Source: Streptomyces sp. NBC_01446 (lineage in GTDB: Bacteria; Actinomycetota; Actinomycetes; Streptomycetales; Streptomycetaceae). Taken from it: a stretch of DNA of 64,000 nucleotides. The notes below the pieces were generated by a model. The model saw nothing but the letters and a program-made list of their open reading frames with translations, was not told the DNA's origin and did not search any database. The stretch covers positions 4,860,001-4,924,000 of the forward strand of contig NZ_JAPEPO010000001.1 of NCBI RefSeq assembly GCF_026340095.1, given 5' to 3'. Each line of letters opens with the position of its first letter. Within the stretch, counting starts at the first letter, position 1. Below are positions 53,125 to 62,379 of the stretch, in pieces. Made by a program: the position numbers and the translations under genes.

Positions 53125-53868
53125 GTGCACCAGTCCGCGTACGAACAGATGGAGCTCTGTGTCCGGAGCTACCTGCCGCGCGGGCGGCGGCTGCGGGTGG
53201 TCGATCTCGGGGCGCGGGTGTCGGACGGGCAGGTGCGCACACACAAGTCGCTCCTGGAGGGGTACGACACCGAGTACGTCGGCGTCGACGTGCTGGAGGG
53301 GCGCAACGTGGACGCGGTGATGGCGAAGCCGTACCGCATCCCCCTCCGCTCGAACAGCGCCGACTTCCTCATCTCCGGCCAGGCCTTCGAGCACATCCCG
53401 TTCTTCTGGGCGTCGATGCTGGAGATCGCCCGCGTCCTCAAACCGGAGGGTACGGCGTTCATCACCGCCCCCTCGCGCGGCCATGTGCACGACGCGCAGG
53501 ACTGCTGGCGCTACTACCCGGACGGGATGCGCGCCCTGGCCGCGTACACGCGTCTCGAACTGCGGGAGGTGTACACCGACTTCCCGCCGATGAAAGGCAT
53601 CCGGCATGCCTACGGCAGCATCGACGCCAAGCACGCCTACTGGGGCGACACCGTCGCCGTCTTCCGCAAGCCGGCCAAGTACCCGCGTCTGACCATGGCG
53701 TTCGTGCGCTCGACCACGCGCTGGTGGGCCAACCGTGTCGGCGGTGTCGACGGGGTGCCGCTGCCCGCGCCGCTCGCCGGACGGGAGCAGTGCGGTCGCC
53801 CGTCGGCCATTCCGAGGCCCGCGGGCGTATCAAATGGTCGGAAAATTCCGGCGGTTGACGAAAAGTGA
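53125..53868 (+). CDS. Class I SAM-dependent methyltransferase
   Basis: 247 aa. Rossmann methyltransferase: LRVVDLGARVSDGQ motif I, VGVDVLEGRNVD, then ADFLISGQAFEHIPFFW and the IARVLKPEGTAFITAPSRGH segment of the type-11 family. GTG at 53125 chosen because it has GGAGG five bases upstream and the conserved HQSAYEQMELCV start; the TTG at 53080 is unlikely. The substrate is unknown, plausibly a sugar or polymer end. Its last residues overlap the promoter-like sequence of the next gene. Confidence 0.88.
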   Translation: MHQSAYEQMELCVRSYLPRGRRLRVVDLGARVSDGQVRTHKSLLEGYDTEYVGVDVLEGRNVDAVMAKPYRIPLRSNSADFLISGQAFEHIPFFWASMLEIARVLKPEGTAFITAPSRGHVHDAQDCWRYYPDGMRALAAYTRLELREVYTDFPPMKGIRHAYGSIDAKHAYWGDTVAVFRKPAKYPRLTMAFVRSTTRWWANRVGGVDGVPLPAPLAGREQCGRPSAIPRPAGVSNGRKIPAVDEK

Positions 53869-53883
53869 CATGCGGAATATCAC
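53855..53883 (+). promoter_or_regulatory. Promoter-like sequence for the TylF-like gene
   Basis: TTGACG (53855–53860) and TATCAC (53878–53883) are separated by exactly 17 bp, overlapping the 3' end of the methyltransferase gene. Transcription would start near 53890 and leave a leader of about 12 nt before ATG 53902. Confidence 0.45.
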
Positions 53884-53901
53884 GGACGTAAGGTGCCGTG
53901 C

Positions 53902-54726
53902 ATGGCATGGCGAAGCGACGTGAATGGCGTCATCAAGCAGCTCACCGGTTACCACCTGACCCGCGTACCGGTGCCCGCTCCCCGGCAGGCCGCCCGCGCG
54001 CTCGAGTCGGTGCCACCGGCCCCGGCGTCCAAGCCGAAACCCAAGGGCCTGGTCCTCCCCGAGGACTACGACGACGAGGCGAAGGACATCATCCGCGCGG
54101 TCAAGCCGTACACGATGACGTCCCCGGAGCGGCTCAACGCCTTCATCCTCGCCACCCGCCACATCGTCAAGCACGACATCCCCGGCGACATCGTCGAGTG
54201 CGGTGTGTGGCGTGGCGGTTCGATGCAGGCCTGCGCCAAGGCCCTTGTCGCGCAGGGCGACACGGGACGCGACCTCTACCTCTTCGACACGTACGAGGGC
54301 ATGACGCCGCCCACCGAGGAGGACCTCAGGCGCGACGGGAAGTCCGCCGAGGAACTGCTCGCCGCCCAGGGCAAGGACCGCCCGATCTGGGCCGTCGCCA
54401 CCCTCGACGACGTCAAGTCCGGCTTCCGGGCCGTGCCTTACCCCGAGAACCGCCTCCACTTCGTGCAGGGCAAGGTCGAGGACACCGTCCCTGGGCAGGC
54501 CCCGGAGCAGATCTCGATCCTGCGTCTCGACACCGACTGGTACGCCTCCACCAAGCACGAACTCGACCATCTATACGACCGGTTGGTGCCCGGCGGCGTC
54601 CTCCTCGTCGACGACTACGGCTACTGGCAAGGCTCCCGGCAGGCCGTCGACGAGTTCCTGGAGAAGACCGGCGAGCGGCTGCTGCTCCTGCGCATGGACG
54701 AGGGGCGCATCGCCGTCAAGCCCTGA
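53902..54726 (+). CDS. TylF/MycF-family methyltransferase-like protein
   Basis: 274 aa. Signature segments GDIVECGVWRGGSMQACAKAL (SAM motif), LYLFDTYEGMTPP, and LRLDTDWYASTKHELDHLYD with the metal-binding acidic cluster in VDDYGYW, as in macrocin O-methyltransferase TylF. The family methylates sugar hydroxyls; here it is inside a surface-polymer locus rather than a macrolide cluster, so a polymer sugar is the likely acceptor. ATG 53902 with AAGG eight bases upstream; the GTG at 53893 is a poorer choice. Confidence 0.88.
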   Translation: MAWRSDVNGVIKQLTGYHLTRVPVPAPRQAARALESVPPAPASKPKPKGLVLPEDYDDEAKDIIRAVKPYTMTSPERLNAFILATRHIVKHDIPGDIVECGVWRGGSMQACAKALVAQGDTGRDLYLFDTYEGMTPPTEEDLRRDGKSAEELLAAQGKDRPIWAVATLDDVKSGFRAVPYPENRLHFVQGKVEDTVPGQAPEQISILRLDTDWYASTKHELDHLYDRLVPGGVLLVDDYGYWQGSRQAVDEFLEKTGERLLLLRMDEGRIAVKP

Positions 54727-54751
54727 CCCGGCCCGCGACCCCCGACCCGTC

Positions 54752-54797
54752 CGATCCCGCGCAGCGCGGCCGCCCGCCGGCCCGCTGCGCGGGATCG
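54752..54797 (+). terminator. Terminator hairpin after the TylF-like gene
   Basis: A 15-bp perfect stem CGATCCCGCGCAGCG (54752–54766) / CGCTGCGCGGGATCG (54783–54797) with a 16-nt loop, 25 bp after the stop codon. No U-tract. Confidence 0.75.
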
Positions 54798-54923
54798 TCT
54801 GCGTGATCACCCGAATGGCTCAGGCGTGGTGACCCGGATTCACAGGGCCGGTTGTTAACCAGTAGTCCCTCGCGGGTCGCGCAGCCGTGCCCGTCAGTAC
54901 TCCGGAAGGAATGTGCGCAGCGC

Positions 54924-57900
54924 ATGACACCCCGACTCACGGTCGTCGTCCCCATCTACAACGTCGAGGCGTACCTCGACGCCTGCCTGGAGTCGCTGGC
55001 CGCGCAGACCATGCCCGACCTCGAAGTCGTGATGGTCGACGACGGTTCCACCGACGGGAGTTCGGAGATCGCCCGCGCCATGGCCGGGCGCGACCCGCGC
55101 TTCAGTTACGTCGGGCAGGAGAACGCGGGCCTCGGAGCGGCGCGCAACGCGGGTGCGGCGCGGGCCACGGGTGCGCATCTCGCCTTCGTGGACAGCGACG
55201 ACGTGGTGCCGCACGACGCGTACGAGCGCATGCTCGACGCCCTGGAGGAGTCGGGCTCCGACTTCGCCACCGGCAATGTGCACCGGCTGCGCGTCGACGG
55301 GACGACCGAGCAGTCCGCCATGTTCCGCAAGGTGATGGGCAAGGACCGCGCCGCCACCCACGTCACCCGGCAATGGGACCTGCTCGGGGACCGCATCGCC
55401 TGCAACAAGGTGTTCCGCAAGGACTTCTGGGACCGCCACGCGTTCGCGTTCCCCGTGGGCGTGCTCTTCGAGGACACCCCGGTCGTGGTGCCCGCGCACT
55501 TCCTCGCCCGCAGCGTCGACGTCCTGTCCGGGCCCGTCTATCTGTGGCGCGACCGCGACGGCTCCATCACCAACCGGCGGGCCAGGCCGCGGGCCGTCGC
55601 CGACCGCACCGCCGCCGTCCGCTCGGCCAGCGGCTTCCTCGGGGACAGGGCGCGCGAGACGGCCGGCACCCCTCAGGCCGCCGGCTGGGCGGAGGGCAAG
55701 CGGCGTTACGACGCGATGGTGCTCGCCGGGGACCTGTGGCTGTTCATGGAGGCGCTGCCGCTCGGCGACGCCGAGTACCACGAGGCCTTCCTCGACCACG
55801 CCAACTCCTTCGCGGACACCGTCGACCCGGCCGTCCTCACGGGCCTTCCGTTGGCCCTGCGCGTCAAGTGGCAGCTCATCCAGGAGCGCCGCCTGACCGA
55901 GCTGCTCGCGTTCATGACGTACGAGAAGAGCCACGGCACGACATTCCTGGCGCGCGGGCCGCGCAGGAGCCGGGCGCAGTTCCCGCCCGTCACCGGGCCC
56001 CTGCCGCGTGGCGTGACCGCCCTCCGGCGGGCCGATCTGCCGCTGAAGTCGCACATCACCGAGGCGTCCTGGGACGAGGACGGACGGCTGCGGCTCAAGG
56101 GGTTCGCCTATGTACGGAACCTGCCGGCGGGCCGGGTCGGGGCGCACGCCAAGTTCGCGTGGCTGCGGGCGGGCAAGCGGCGCGCGGTGCCCCTGAAGGT
56201 CCGTACCGTCCGCTCCCGCGAGGCCACCTACCGCTCCAAACAGGGGCTGCACAGTTACGACCGGTCCGGGTTCGAGACGGTCATCGACCCGGCCCGGCTC
56301 GTCACCAAGCGGCCGAGCACCACCTGGAACGTCGAGATGGCCGCCTTCGGGGGCGGCCTGCTGCGCACCGGGCCCGTGCGGATGGGCGGCCTCGCCGAGC
56401 TGCCCGTGCGCTATCTGGACGACTTCCTGCGCATCGCGCCCCGGCTCAGCGCGGGCCGGCTCCGGCTGCGGGCCGAGCGTGTGAAGGCCCGGCTGGTGCG
56501 GCACGAGGAGTTGGGCGGCACCCTCAGGCTGGAGGGTGAACTCGCCCCCGGTGCGCCCGCCGACCTCAAGGCGCTGCGGGTCGAGAACTGGCACACCAAG
56601 GAGGCGTACGACCTCGCTGTCGAGCGCTCCGGGCGCGCCTTCGCCGCCGAACTGCGCCTGGAACTGATCGCGGGCGCCGGAACCGACGACTCCGGTGCGC
56701 CCCGCAAGACCGACCCGTGGGGTGTCGGTCTCGTGCGCGGGGACGACGAGTGGTCGGCCCTCGCGGTCCGCCCCGACACCCCGGCGGGCCGCCACCCCCT
56801 CGGCGCCGGGCGCGAACTGCTCGTCCTCGCCAACGCCGCCGGGAACGTGGAGCTGCGCAACCAGACCGTACGGCCCCTCGTCGACACCCTGACCTGGGAC
56901 GAGGACGGGCGGCTCGCCGTCGGGGGCAGCTTCCCCGACGAGTCCGACACCGCGTGGGAGCTGCTGCTCCAGCACAGCGGCCACGACGAGATGGCCGTCC
57001 TTCCGGTCGAGGTGGCCGACGGGCGGTTCGGCGCGGCGCTGTGTCCGGACGCGGTCGCGGGCCCCGCCGGAGTCCTGCCGCTCGCCGAAGGCCGCTGGTA
57101 CCTGTTCCTGCGCGAGCCCGGCGGTACCGACCCCGGCCGGTACCGCCAGGTCCATGTCGCGCCCGCCCGACACGAGAGCCTGCCCCTCGTACGCGCCCTG
57201 AGGGGCCGGGACTTCACCGTCGGGCGCCGCTACTACGACCGCCTCGTCATCGAGTCGGGGTCCGTCCTCGCCGTCACGGAGCGCGGCGGCGCCCAGCAGG
57301 GCGCGTTGCGCACCCGCTACGCGTCCCTGCGCGTCGAGCCCCGCACCGACACGGTCCTGTACTCCAGCTTCGACGGCCGCCAGTGCTCGGACTCGCCGCG
57401 CGCCGTGCACGAGGAGCTCGTCGCCCGCGGCGAACCCCTGGAGCACCTGTGGGTCGTGCGCGACCAGCAGGTCACGGTGCCCGCGAGCGGCCGGCCCGTG
57501 GCCCTGTGGAGCACCGAGTGGTACGAGGCGCTGGCCCGCAGCCGCTACGTCGTCACCAACACGCAGCTGCCCGACTGGTTCGAGCGCGCCGAGGACCAGT
57601 ACGTCGTACAGACCTGGCACGGCACCCCGCTCAAGCGCATCGGCCGCGACCTGGCGGACAGCCCGTCCGGGGACCAGCGTTACATCGCCACGCTGCCGGA
57701 GCGTGCCGCGCAGTGGAACCTGCTCGTCTCCCCGAACCGTTTCTCCACCCCCGTCCTGCGGGGCGCGTTCGGCTACCACGGCGAGGTCCTGGAGTCCGGC
57801 TACCCGCGCAACGACCTGCTGCACGCGGCGGACCGCGCCAAGGTCGCCGCCGCGGTCCGCGAACGCCTCGGCATCCCCGAGGACAGGCGCGTCGTCCTCT

Positions 57901-58433
57901 ACGCCCCGACCTGGCGCGAGAACCAGCCGCGCAGGGGCGGCCGTTACGGACTCGACCTGCGCCTGGACCTGGCGGCGGCCCAGCGCGCCCTCGGCGAGGA
58001 CCACGTCCTGCTCGTGCGCCGCCACTACCTGGTCGGCGGCACCGTCCCGGGCACCACGTCCGGTTTCGTGCGCGACGTCACCCGCTACCCGGACGTGGGT
58101 GAACTCCTCCTGATCAGCGATGTGCTGGTGACCGACTACTCGTCGCTGATGTTCGACTTCGCGCAGACCGGCCGCCCGATGCTGTTCCACACCTACGACC
58201 TCGACCACTACCGGGACACGCTCAGGGGCTTCTACTTCGACTTCGTCGCGCAGGCGCCGGGACCGCTGCTCGCCACCGGCGAGGAGGTCGTCGAGGCGCT
58301 GCGCGACCCGGTTGCCGCGACCGCCGGGCACGAGGAGGCCTACCGCCGCTTCCGCGAGGTGTTCTGCGACCTGGACGACGGGCGCGCCGCCGCCCACGTC
58401 GCCGACGCCATGCTGCCGGGAGGCCGCCGATGA
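54924..58433 (+). CDS. Three-part GT2 + beta-domain + TagF-type polymerase (1169 aa)
   Basis: 1169 aa. N-terminal GT2 with an intact active site: MVDDGSTDGSS (D39, D40) and FVDSDDVVPH (D90–D93). Middle ~400 residues contain beta-rich repeats of the kind DEDGRLRLKGFAYVRNL and DEDGRLAVGGSFP, perhaps polymer-binding. C-terminal TagF-type domain with catalytic WHGTPLKRIG (H899), SGYPRNDLLH and DYSSLMFDFA (D1071). One chain could thus add a sugar and a polyol phosphate in turn, making a glycosyl-polyol-phosphate repeat; this is inference from domain order. ATG 54924 with AAGGA upstream at 12–13 bases. Stop overlaps the next start. Confidence 0.92.
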   Translation: MTPRLTVVVPIYNVEAYLDACLESLAAQTMPDLEVVMVDDGSTDGSSEIARAMAGRDPRFSYVGQENAGLGAARNAGAARATGAHLAFVDSDDVVPHDAYERMLDALEESGSDFATGNVHRLRVDGTTEQSAMFRKVMGKDRAATHVTRQWDLLGDRIACNKVFRKDFWDRHAFAFPVGVLFEDTPVVVPAHFLARSVDVLSGPVYLWRDRDGSITNRRARPRAVADRTAAVRSASGFLGDRARETAGTPQAAGWAEGKRRYDAMVLAGDLWLFMEALPLGDAEYHEAFLDHANSFADTVDPAVLTGLPLALRVKWQLIQERRLTELLAFMTYEKSHGTTFLARGPRRSRAQFPPVTGPLPRGVTALRRADLPLKSHITEASWDEDGRLRLKGFAYVRNLPAGRVGAHAKFAWLRAGKRRAVPLKVRTVRSREATYRSKQGLHSYDRSGFETVIDPARLVTKRPSTTWNVEMAAFGGGLLRTGPVRMGGLAELPVRYLDDFLRIAPRLSAGRLRLRAERVKARLVRHEELGGTLRLEGELAPGAPADLKALRVENWHTKEAYDLAVERSGRAFAAELRLELIAGAGTDDSGAPRKTDPWGVGLVRGDDEWSALAVRPDTPAGRHPLGAGRELLVLANAAGNVELRNQTVRPLVDTLTWDEDGRLAVGGSFPDESDTAWELLLQHSGHDEMAVLPVEVADGRFGAALCPDAVAGPAGVLPLAEGRWYLFLREPGGTDPGRYRQVHVAPARHESLPLVRALRGRDFTVGRRYYDRLVIESGSVLAVTERGGAQQGALRTRYASLRVEPRTDTVLYSSFDGRQCSDSPRAVHEELVARGEPLEHLWVVRDQQVTVPASGRPVALWSTEWYEALARSRYVVTNTQLPDWFERAEDQYVVQTWHGTPLKRIGRDLADSPSGDQRYIATLPERAAQWNLLVSPNRFSTPVLRGAFGYHGEVLESGYPRNDLLHAADRAKVAAAVRERLGIPEDRRVVLYAPTWRENQPRRGGRYGLDLRLDLAAAQRALGEDHVLLVRRHYLVGGTVPGTTSGFVRDVTRYPDVGELLLISDVLVTDYSSLMFDFAQTGRPMLFHTYDLDHYRDTLRGFYFDFVAQAPGPLLATGEEVVEALRDPVAATAGHEEAYRRFREVFCDLDDGRAAAHVADAMLPGGRR

Positions 58434-61192
58434 CCACCCCCGAGGCGTACGACATCAGCTGCGTCGTCGTGTGCGGCGCGGACGCCGCCGCCCTGCGCGC
58501 CACCGTGCGTTCCGTGCTCGACCAGACGCTGGCCGGCACCGAGGCGGTCCTCGTCACGGCCGGGGCGGACGACACGGCCGCGTCGCTCGCGGCCGCCGAT
58601 CCGCAGCGGATCCGGCTCGTCCACGCGGGACCGGAGAGCCCCGCGTGCGTCCTGCGCGACCTGGGCCTCGCCGCCGCCCGCGGCCGGTACGTCATGGTCG
58701 CCGCCCCGGGCGAGCGGCTCGAACGGCACGCCTGCCGCAACCTCTTCGAGGCGGGCCGCCGCACGGACGCCGACCTGGTCGCGGGCCGCCGGGACAAGGC
58801 ACCCGCCTGGCACAAGGAGCTGCACGCCAGGTCCCGCGTCGTCGAGGACCTCGCGGACGCGCCCGAACTCGTCACGCGGGACAGCCTGAGCGGCGGGTTC
58901 TGCGTGCGGCGCGGCCTACTCGGCGCGCTGTCCGGCGCCGGGCGGGCCCACTTCGGCGTGCGGGCCGCGCTCGCCGCCCGCAGCATCGCTCTCGTCCCGA
59001 ACCTGATCACCACCGGATGCGCCCCGGCCGACCCGGTACGGGACCTGCCCCGCGCCGCCGACGCCCAGCGCGACACGCTGGAACTCCTGCACGGCGACGA
59101 CGCCCTGCGCGCGGCCCGCGAGAGCGCCTTCCTCAGCGACCACGTCATCCCGTGTGTCCGCGCCTTCCTGCCGCTCGGCCCCGACGACCGCCGCGAGGCG
59201 GCGGACACCCTCGCCAGGAGCCTTTTCAGCCTCGTCACCCCGGAGGCGCTGGGCGCGCTGCCGCCCGTCGAGCGCATCGGCGTACGGCTCCTCACCGACG
59301 GCGACGCGGACGGCGTGCAGGCGGCCGCGTACGCACTGGCCCGGCCGGGCACCGTCGTCTCCCCGCTCGTCAGGACGCGTGACGGGCGGGTCCGCTGGAG
59401 CGCGGAGCACGCCGACGACGACACGTTCGACGTCACCGAACTCGGCCACCAGTACCGGCAGTTCACCGACCTCCGCCTCCTGAACCGCGTCACGCACTGC
59501 CTGCGCCAGGGAGCGGTGCTCGCCGTCGGGGGACGGCTCGTCGTGCCGCTCGGACTCCTCGACGACCGGCCCGCGCTCGCCGCCCGGCTCGACCTCTCGG
59601 TGCGCGGCGGCCGCGCGCACACGCTCTCCGTGCCGGTGCGGGACGTACGCCAGGAGGACGGGGGCGTCGTGTGGCGGGCCGAGCTGCCCCTCACCGGCGC
59701 GCTGCGCCCGCGCGGCATCGGCGACCGCGTGTGGGACCCGCGGCTCGTCCTCACCGTCGACGGCGTCCCCGTCACCACCGACCTGCTCGCCGACAAGTCG
59801 GCCGTCCCCACCCGTGCCACCGCCCTGCCGGCCCGCCCCCTCCTGACGCGCCTCACCGGCGATACCTGGCAGCCCTACGTCACGGCCACGCAGCACCTGG
59901 CCGTCTGCCTGCTGCCCCGCCGCCGCGCGGCCCGCGCCGCGCAGGCCCTGGCGCACTACGTCACCCACTTCAGGCCCGCCCGCAAGCTGAAGCCCGTACT
60001 CCGCACCCTGCGCAGGAAGCGCGAGGCCCTGCACTCCCAGCGCGTCAAGCTCCGCGTGTACCGGCGGATCCTGTCCCAACTGCCCGTCAGCAGGGGCCTC
60101 GTCGTCTTCGAGAGCCACATGGGCAAGTGCTACGGGGACAGCCCGCGCGCCGTGCACGAGGAACTCCTCGCCCGCGGGGCCAGGGTGCGCTGCGTCTGGT
60201 CGTACGCCACGTCGCCCGCCGGGTTCCCGGACGGGGCGCGGCTCGTGCGCCGCTGGTCCTGGCGCTATCTGTGGGCGCTGGCCCGCGCCGAGTGGTGGGT
60301 CGACAACCAGGGGTTCCCGCACGCCCTCGACAAGCCGCGCCACACCACGTATCTCCAGACGTGGCACGGATCCGCGTACAAGCGCATGGGGTTCGACGAG
60401 GCGCGGCACAGGACGCGGAACGCGCCGGAGCGCGAGAGACTCCGGCGCGCGGTCGGCCGGTTCGACCACTTCACGGTCCGCTCGGAACACGACGTGCGGA
60501 CCCTCGCCCGCGCCTACCGCATCCCCGAGGAGCGGCTGCTGCGCGCCGGCTACCCGCGCAACGACCGTCTCGTCGAGGCGCGCGAGCGCGACGAGCGCGA
60601 GGGCCGCTTCCCGCGCCCGCCGCTCGCCACGCAACTCGGCATCCCCGACCACCGCACGGTCGTGCTGTACGCCCCCACGTTCCGCGGCGTACCGAAGAAG
60701 GGACAGGTCGTACAACTGCCCCTCGATGTACGGGAATTCGCTGAGCGGTTCGGTGACACGCACGTGCTGCTCGTGCGCGCCCACTACATGGAGGCGGCGA
60801 GCCTGCCGGTCACCCCTCCCGGCACCGTCGTCGACGTCTCCGGCCACCACGACGTGAGCGAACTCCTCGTTCTCGCCGACGTGTTGATCACCGACTACTC
60901 GTCGATCATGTTCGACTACGCCCTCCTCGACCGGCCCCTCGTCCATTTCGCGCCGGACCTCGACGCCTACGCGGCGGACCGCGGCACCTATTTCGACCTG
61001 CGCAAGCGCGCCGGCGGGCCCGTCATCGAGACGCAGGAGGAGCTGCTGCGGACCCTCGCCAGGCTCAAGAAGGCGGACGGGGAGTGGCAGGCGGCACGCC
61101 GCGCGTTTGCCGCCGAGTTCGGCTCGTACGACGGCGGCGGCGCCGCCCGCGCGGCCGCCGACCTCATCCTCGGGAAGAAGGCCCGCGCATGA
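58430..61192 (+). CDS. TagF-type polymerase with inactive GT2-like head (920 aa)
   Basis: 920 aa. C-terminal TagF domain is well kept: GYGDSPRAVHEEL-type start (KCYGDSPRAVHEELLARGA), TWHGSAYKRMG (catalytic H646), AGYPRNDRLV, and DYSSIMFDYA (D822). The N-terminal ~250 residues follow the GT2 layout (ISCVVVCGADAAALRATVRS) but the nucleotide-binding acidic pair and the DxDD metal site are replaced (VAAPGERLE), so sugar transfer by this head is unlikely. A middle beta-rich segment is present. ATG within the upstream stop, and stop in the next start, so it is in one operon with the 1169-aa polymerase and a GT4. Confidence 0.92.
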   Translation: MTTPEAYDISCVVVCGADAAALRATVRSVLDQTLAGTEAVLVTAGADDTAASLAAADPQRIRLVHAGPESPACVLRDLGLAAARGRYVMVAAPGERLERHACRNLFEAGRRTDADLVAGRRDKAPAWHKELHARSRVVEDLADAPELVTRDSLSGGFCVRRGLLGALSGAGRAHFGVRAALAARSIALVPNLITTGCAPADPVRDLPRAADAQRDTLELLHGDDALRAARESAFLSDHVIPCVRAFLPLGPDDRREAADTLARSLFSLVTPEALGALPPVERIGVRLLTDGDADGVQAAAYALARPGTVVSPLVRTRDGRVRWSAEHADDDTFDVTELGHQYRQFTDLRLLNRVTHCLRQGAVLAVGGRLVVPLGLLDDRPALAARLDLSVRGGRAHTLSVPVRDVRQEDGGVVWRAELPLTGALRPRGIGDRVWDPRLVLTVDGVPVTTDLLADKSAVPTRATALPARPLLTRLTGDTWQPYVTATQHLAVCLLPRRRAARAAQALAHYVTHFRPARKLKPVLRTLRRKREALHSQRVKLRVYRRILSQLPVSRGLVVFESHMGKCYGDSPRAVHEELLARGARVRCVWSYATSPAGFPDGARLVRRWSWRYLWALARAEWWVDNQGFPHALDKPRHTTYLQTWHGSAYKRMGFDEARHRTRNAPERERLRRAVGRFDHFTVRSEHDVRTLARAYRIPEERLLRAGYPRNDRLVEARERDEREGRFPRPPLATQLGIPDHRTVVLYAPTFRGVPKKGQVVQLPLDVREFAERFGDTHVLLVRAHYMEAASLPVTPPGTVVDVSGHHDVSELLVLADVLITDYSSIMFDYALLDRPLVHFAPDLDAYAADRGTYFDLRKRAGGPVIETQEELLRTLARLKKADGEWQAARRAFAAEFGSYDGGGAARAAADLILGKKARA

Positions 61193-62355
61193 CCTCCACG
61201 ACTGCCCCGCGCAGCACGGGCCGCGACCTCTTCCTCGTCGCCAACACCGTCGACGAACTGGGCGGCGTCACCGCCTGGACCCACCAGATGGCCCGCCTCT
61301 TCCAGGGCGCGGGCCACCGCGTGCACGTCATCGGCGTCCACGAGGCGGAGCTCAAACTCACCCTCCCCGCCGACCTCGGCTACGAGGTGACCAGCCTCTA
61401 CCCCGCCCACCCTCCGACCCCAAGCCCCGTGCGCGGCCTGAACCGTCTCAGCCCCGCCGCGCACCGCCGCGAGGGCCGGCGCCTCGCGGACCTCGGGCGC
61501 GCCGTCGCCCGGCTCTCGGAGCTCTTCCGGGCGGCCCGCCCCGGCGCCGTCGCCGTCGTCACCCAGGTGTGGCCCATGGAGTGGCTGCGCGAGGCGGACA
61601 CCGCGGGCCTGCGGATCATCGGCATGAGCCACGAGTCGTACGCCTACACGCGTGCCTGCCACCGCTACCGCTCCGTCAAGCGGAACTACCCGTCCGCCGA
61701 CCGCTGGCTCGCCCTCACCCAGGAGGACGCCGACGACTGGATCGCCGACGGCATGCACAACGTCGGCGCCATGCCGAACGCCCTCGCCCACCTCCCGGAG
61801 ATCCCCTCGCCGCGCACCGCGAAGGTCGTGTGCAGCATCGGCCGCCTCGCCGACCAGAAGGGCATCGACATGCTCGTCGACACCTGGGCCGAGGTCGCCC
61901 CGCACCGGCCCGACTGGACCCTGCGGATCTACGGCGCCGGATCCGACGAGCCGGACCTGCGGCGCCAGTGCACCGAGCTGGGCCTCGACCGTTCCGTGCA
62001 GTGGATGGGCCGCACGGACGACGTGGCGGGCGCGCTCGCAGAGAGCGCCGTGTTCGTCCAGTCGTCGCGCGGCGAGGGCTTCCCCCTCGCGCTGATGGAG
62101 GCCATGGCGAGCGCCGTGCCGTGTGCCGCGTTCGACTGCGCGCCCGGTGTCCGGGAGATCGTGTGCGACGGCGAGGACGGGCTCCTCGCACCTCCCGGCG
62201 ACACCGCGGCGCTCGCCGACCGCCTCCTGCGCCTCACCGGCAACCCGCGGCTGCGGGACGCCATGGGGGAGCGGGCCAGGGTCAATGTGCAGCGGTTCTC
62301 CGAGGAGCGCGTCCTGGAACGCTGGGAGGAGCTGTTCGCCCTGCTGGAGCGGTGA
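61189..62355 (+). CDS. GT4-family glycosyltransferase
   Basis: 388 aa, GT-B fold. N-terminal ANTVDELGGVTAWTHQMARLF, C-terminal donor site SIGRLADQKGIDMLVDTW and the E-x7-E motif in SSRGEGFPLALMEAMASA. It uses an NDP-sugar; the acceptor is probably the polymer or its lipid primer. ATG 61189 overlaps the stop of the 920-aa polymerase gene. It is the last plus-strand gene of the operon and is convergent with the partial polymerase gene, 24 bp away, without a clear terminator. Confidence 0.92.
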   Translation: MTSTTAPRSTGRDLFLVANTVDELGGVTAWTHQMARLFQGAGHRVHVIGVHEAELKLTLPADLGYEVTSLYPAHPPTPSPVRGLNRLSPAAHRREGRRLADLGRAVARLSELFRAARPGAVAVVTQVWPMEWLREADTAGLRIIGMSHESYAYTRACHRYRSVKRNYPSADRWLALTQEDADDWIADGMHNVGAMPNALAHLPEIPSPRTAKVVCSIGRLADQKGIDMLVDTWAEVAPHRPDWTLRIYGAGSDEPDLRRQCTELGLDRSVQWMGRTDDVAGALAESAVFVQSSRGEGFPLALMEAMASAVPCAAFDCAPGVREIVCDGEDGLLAPPGDTAALADRLLRLTGNPRLRDAMGERARVNVQRFSEERVLERWEELFALLER

Positions 62356-62379
62356 GGCCCGGGCCCGCGCCTTCGGGGC

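Noticed and set aside
54894..58397. A 1167-codon minus-strand open frame
   Set aside because: It is antisense to the GT2–TagF gene with intact motifs, so it is not a gene.
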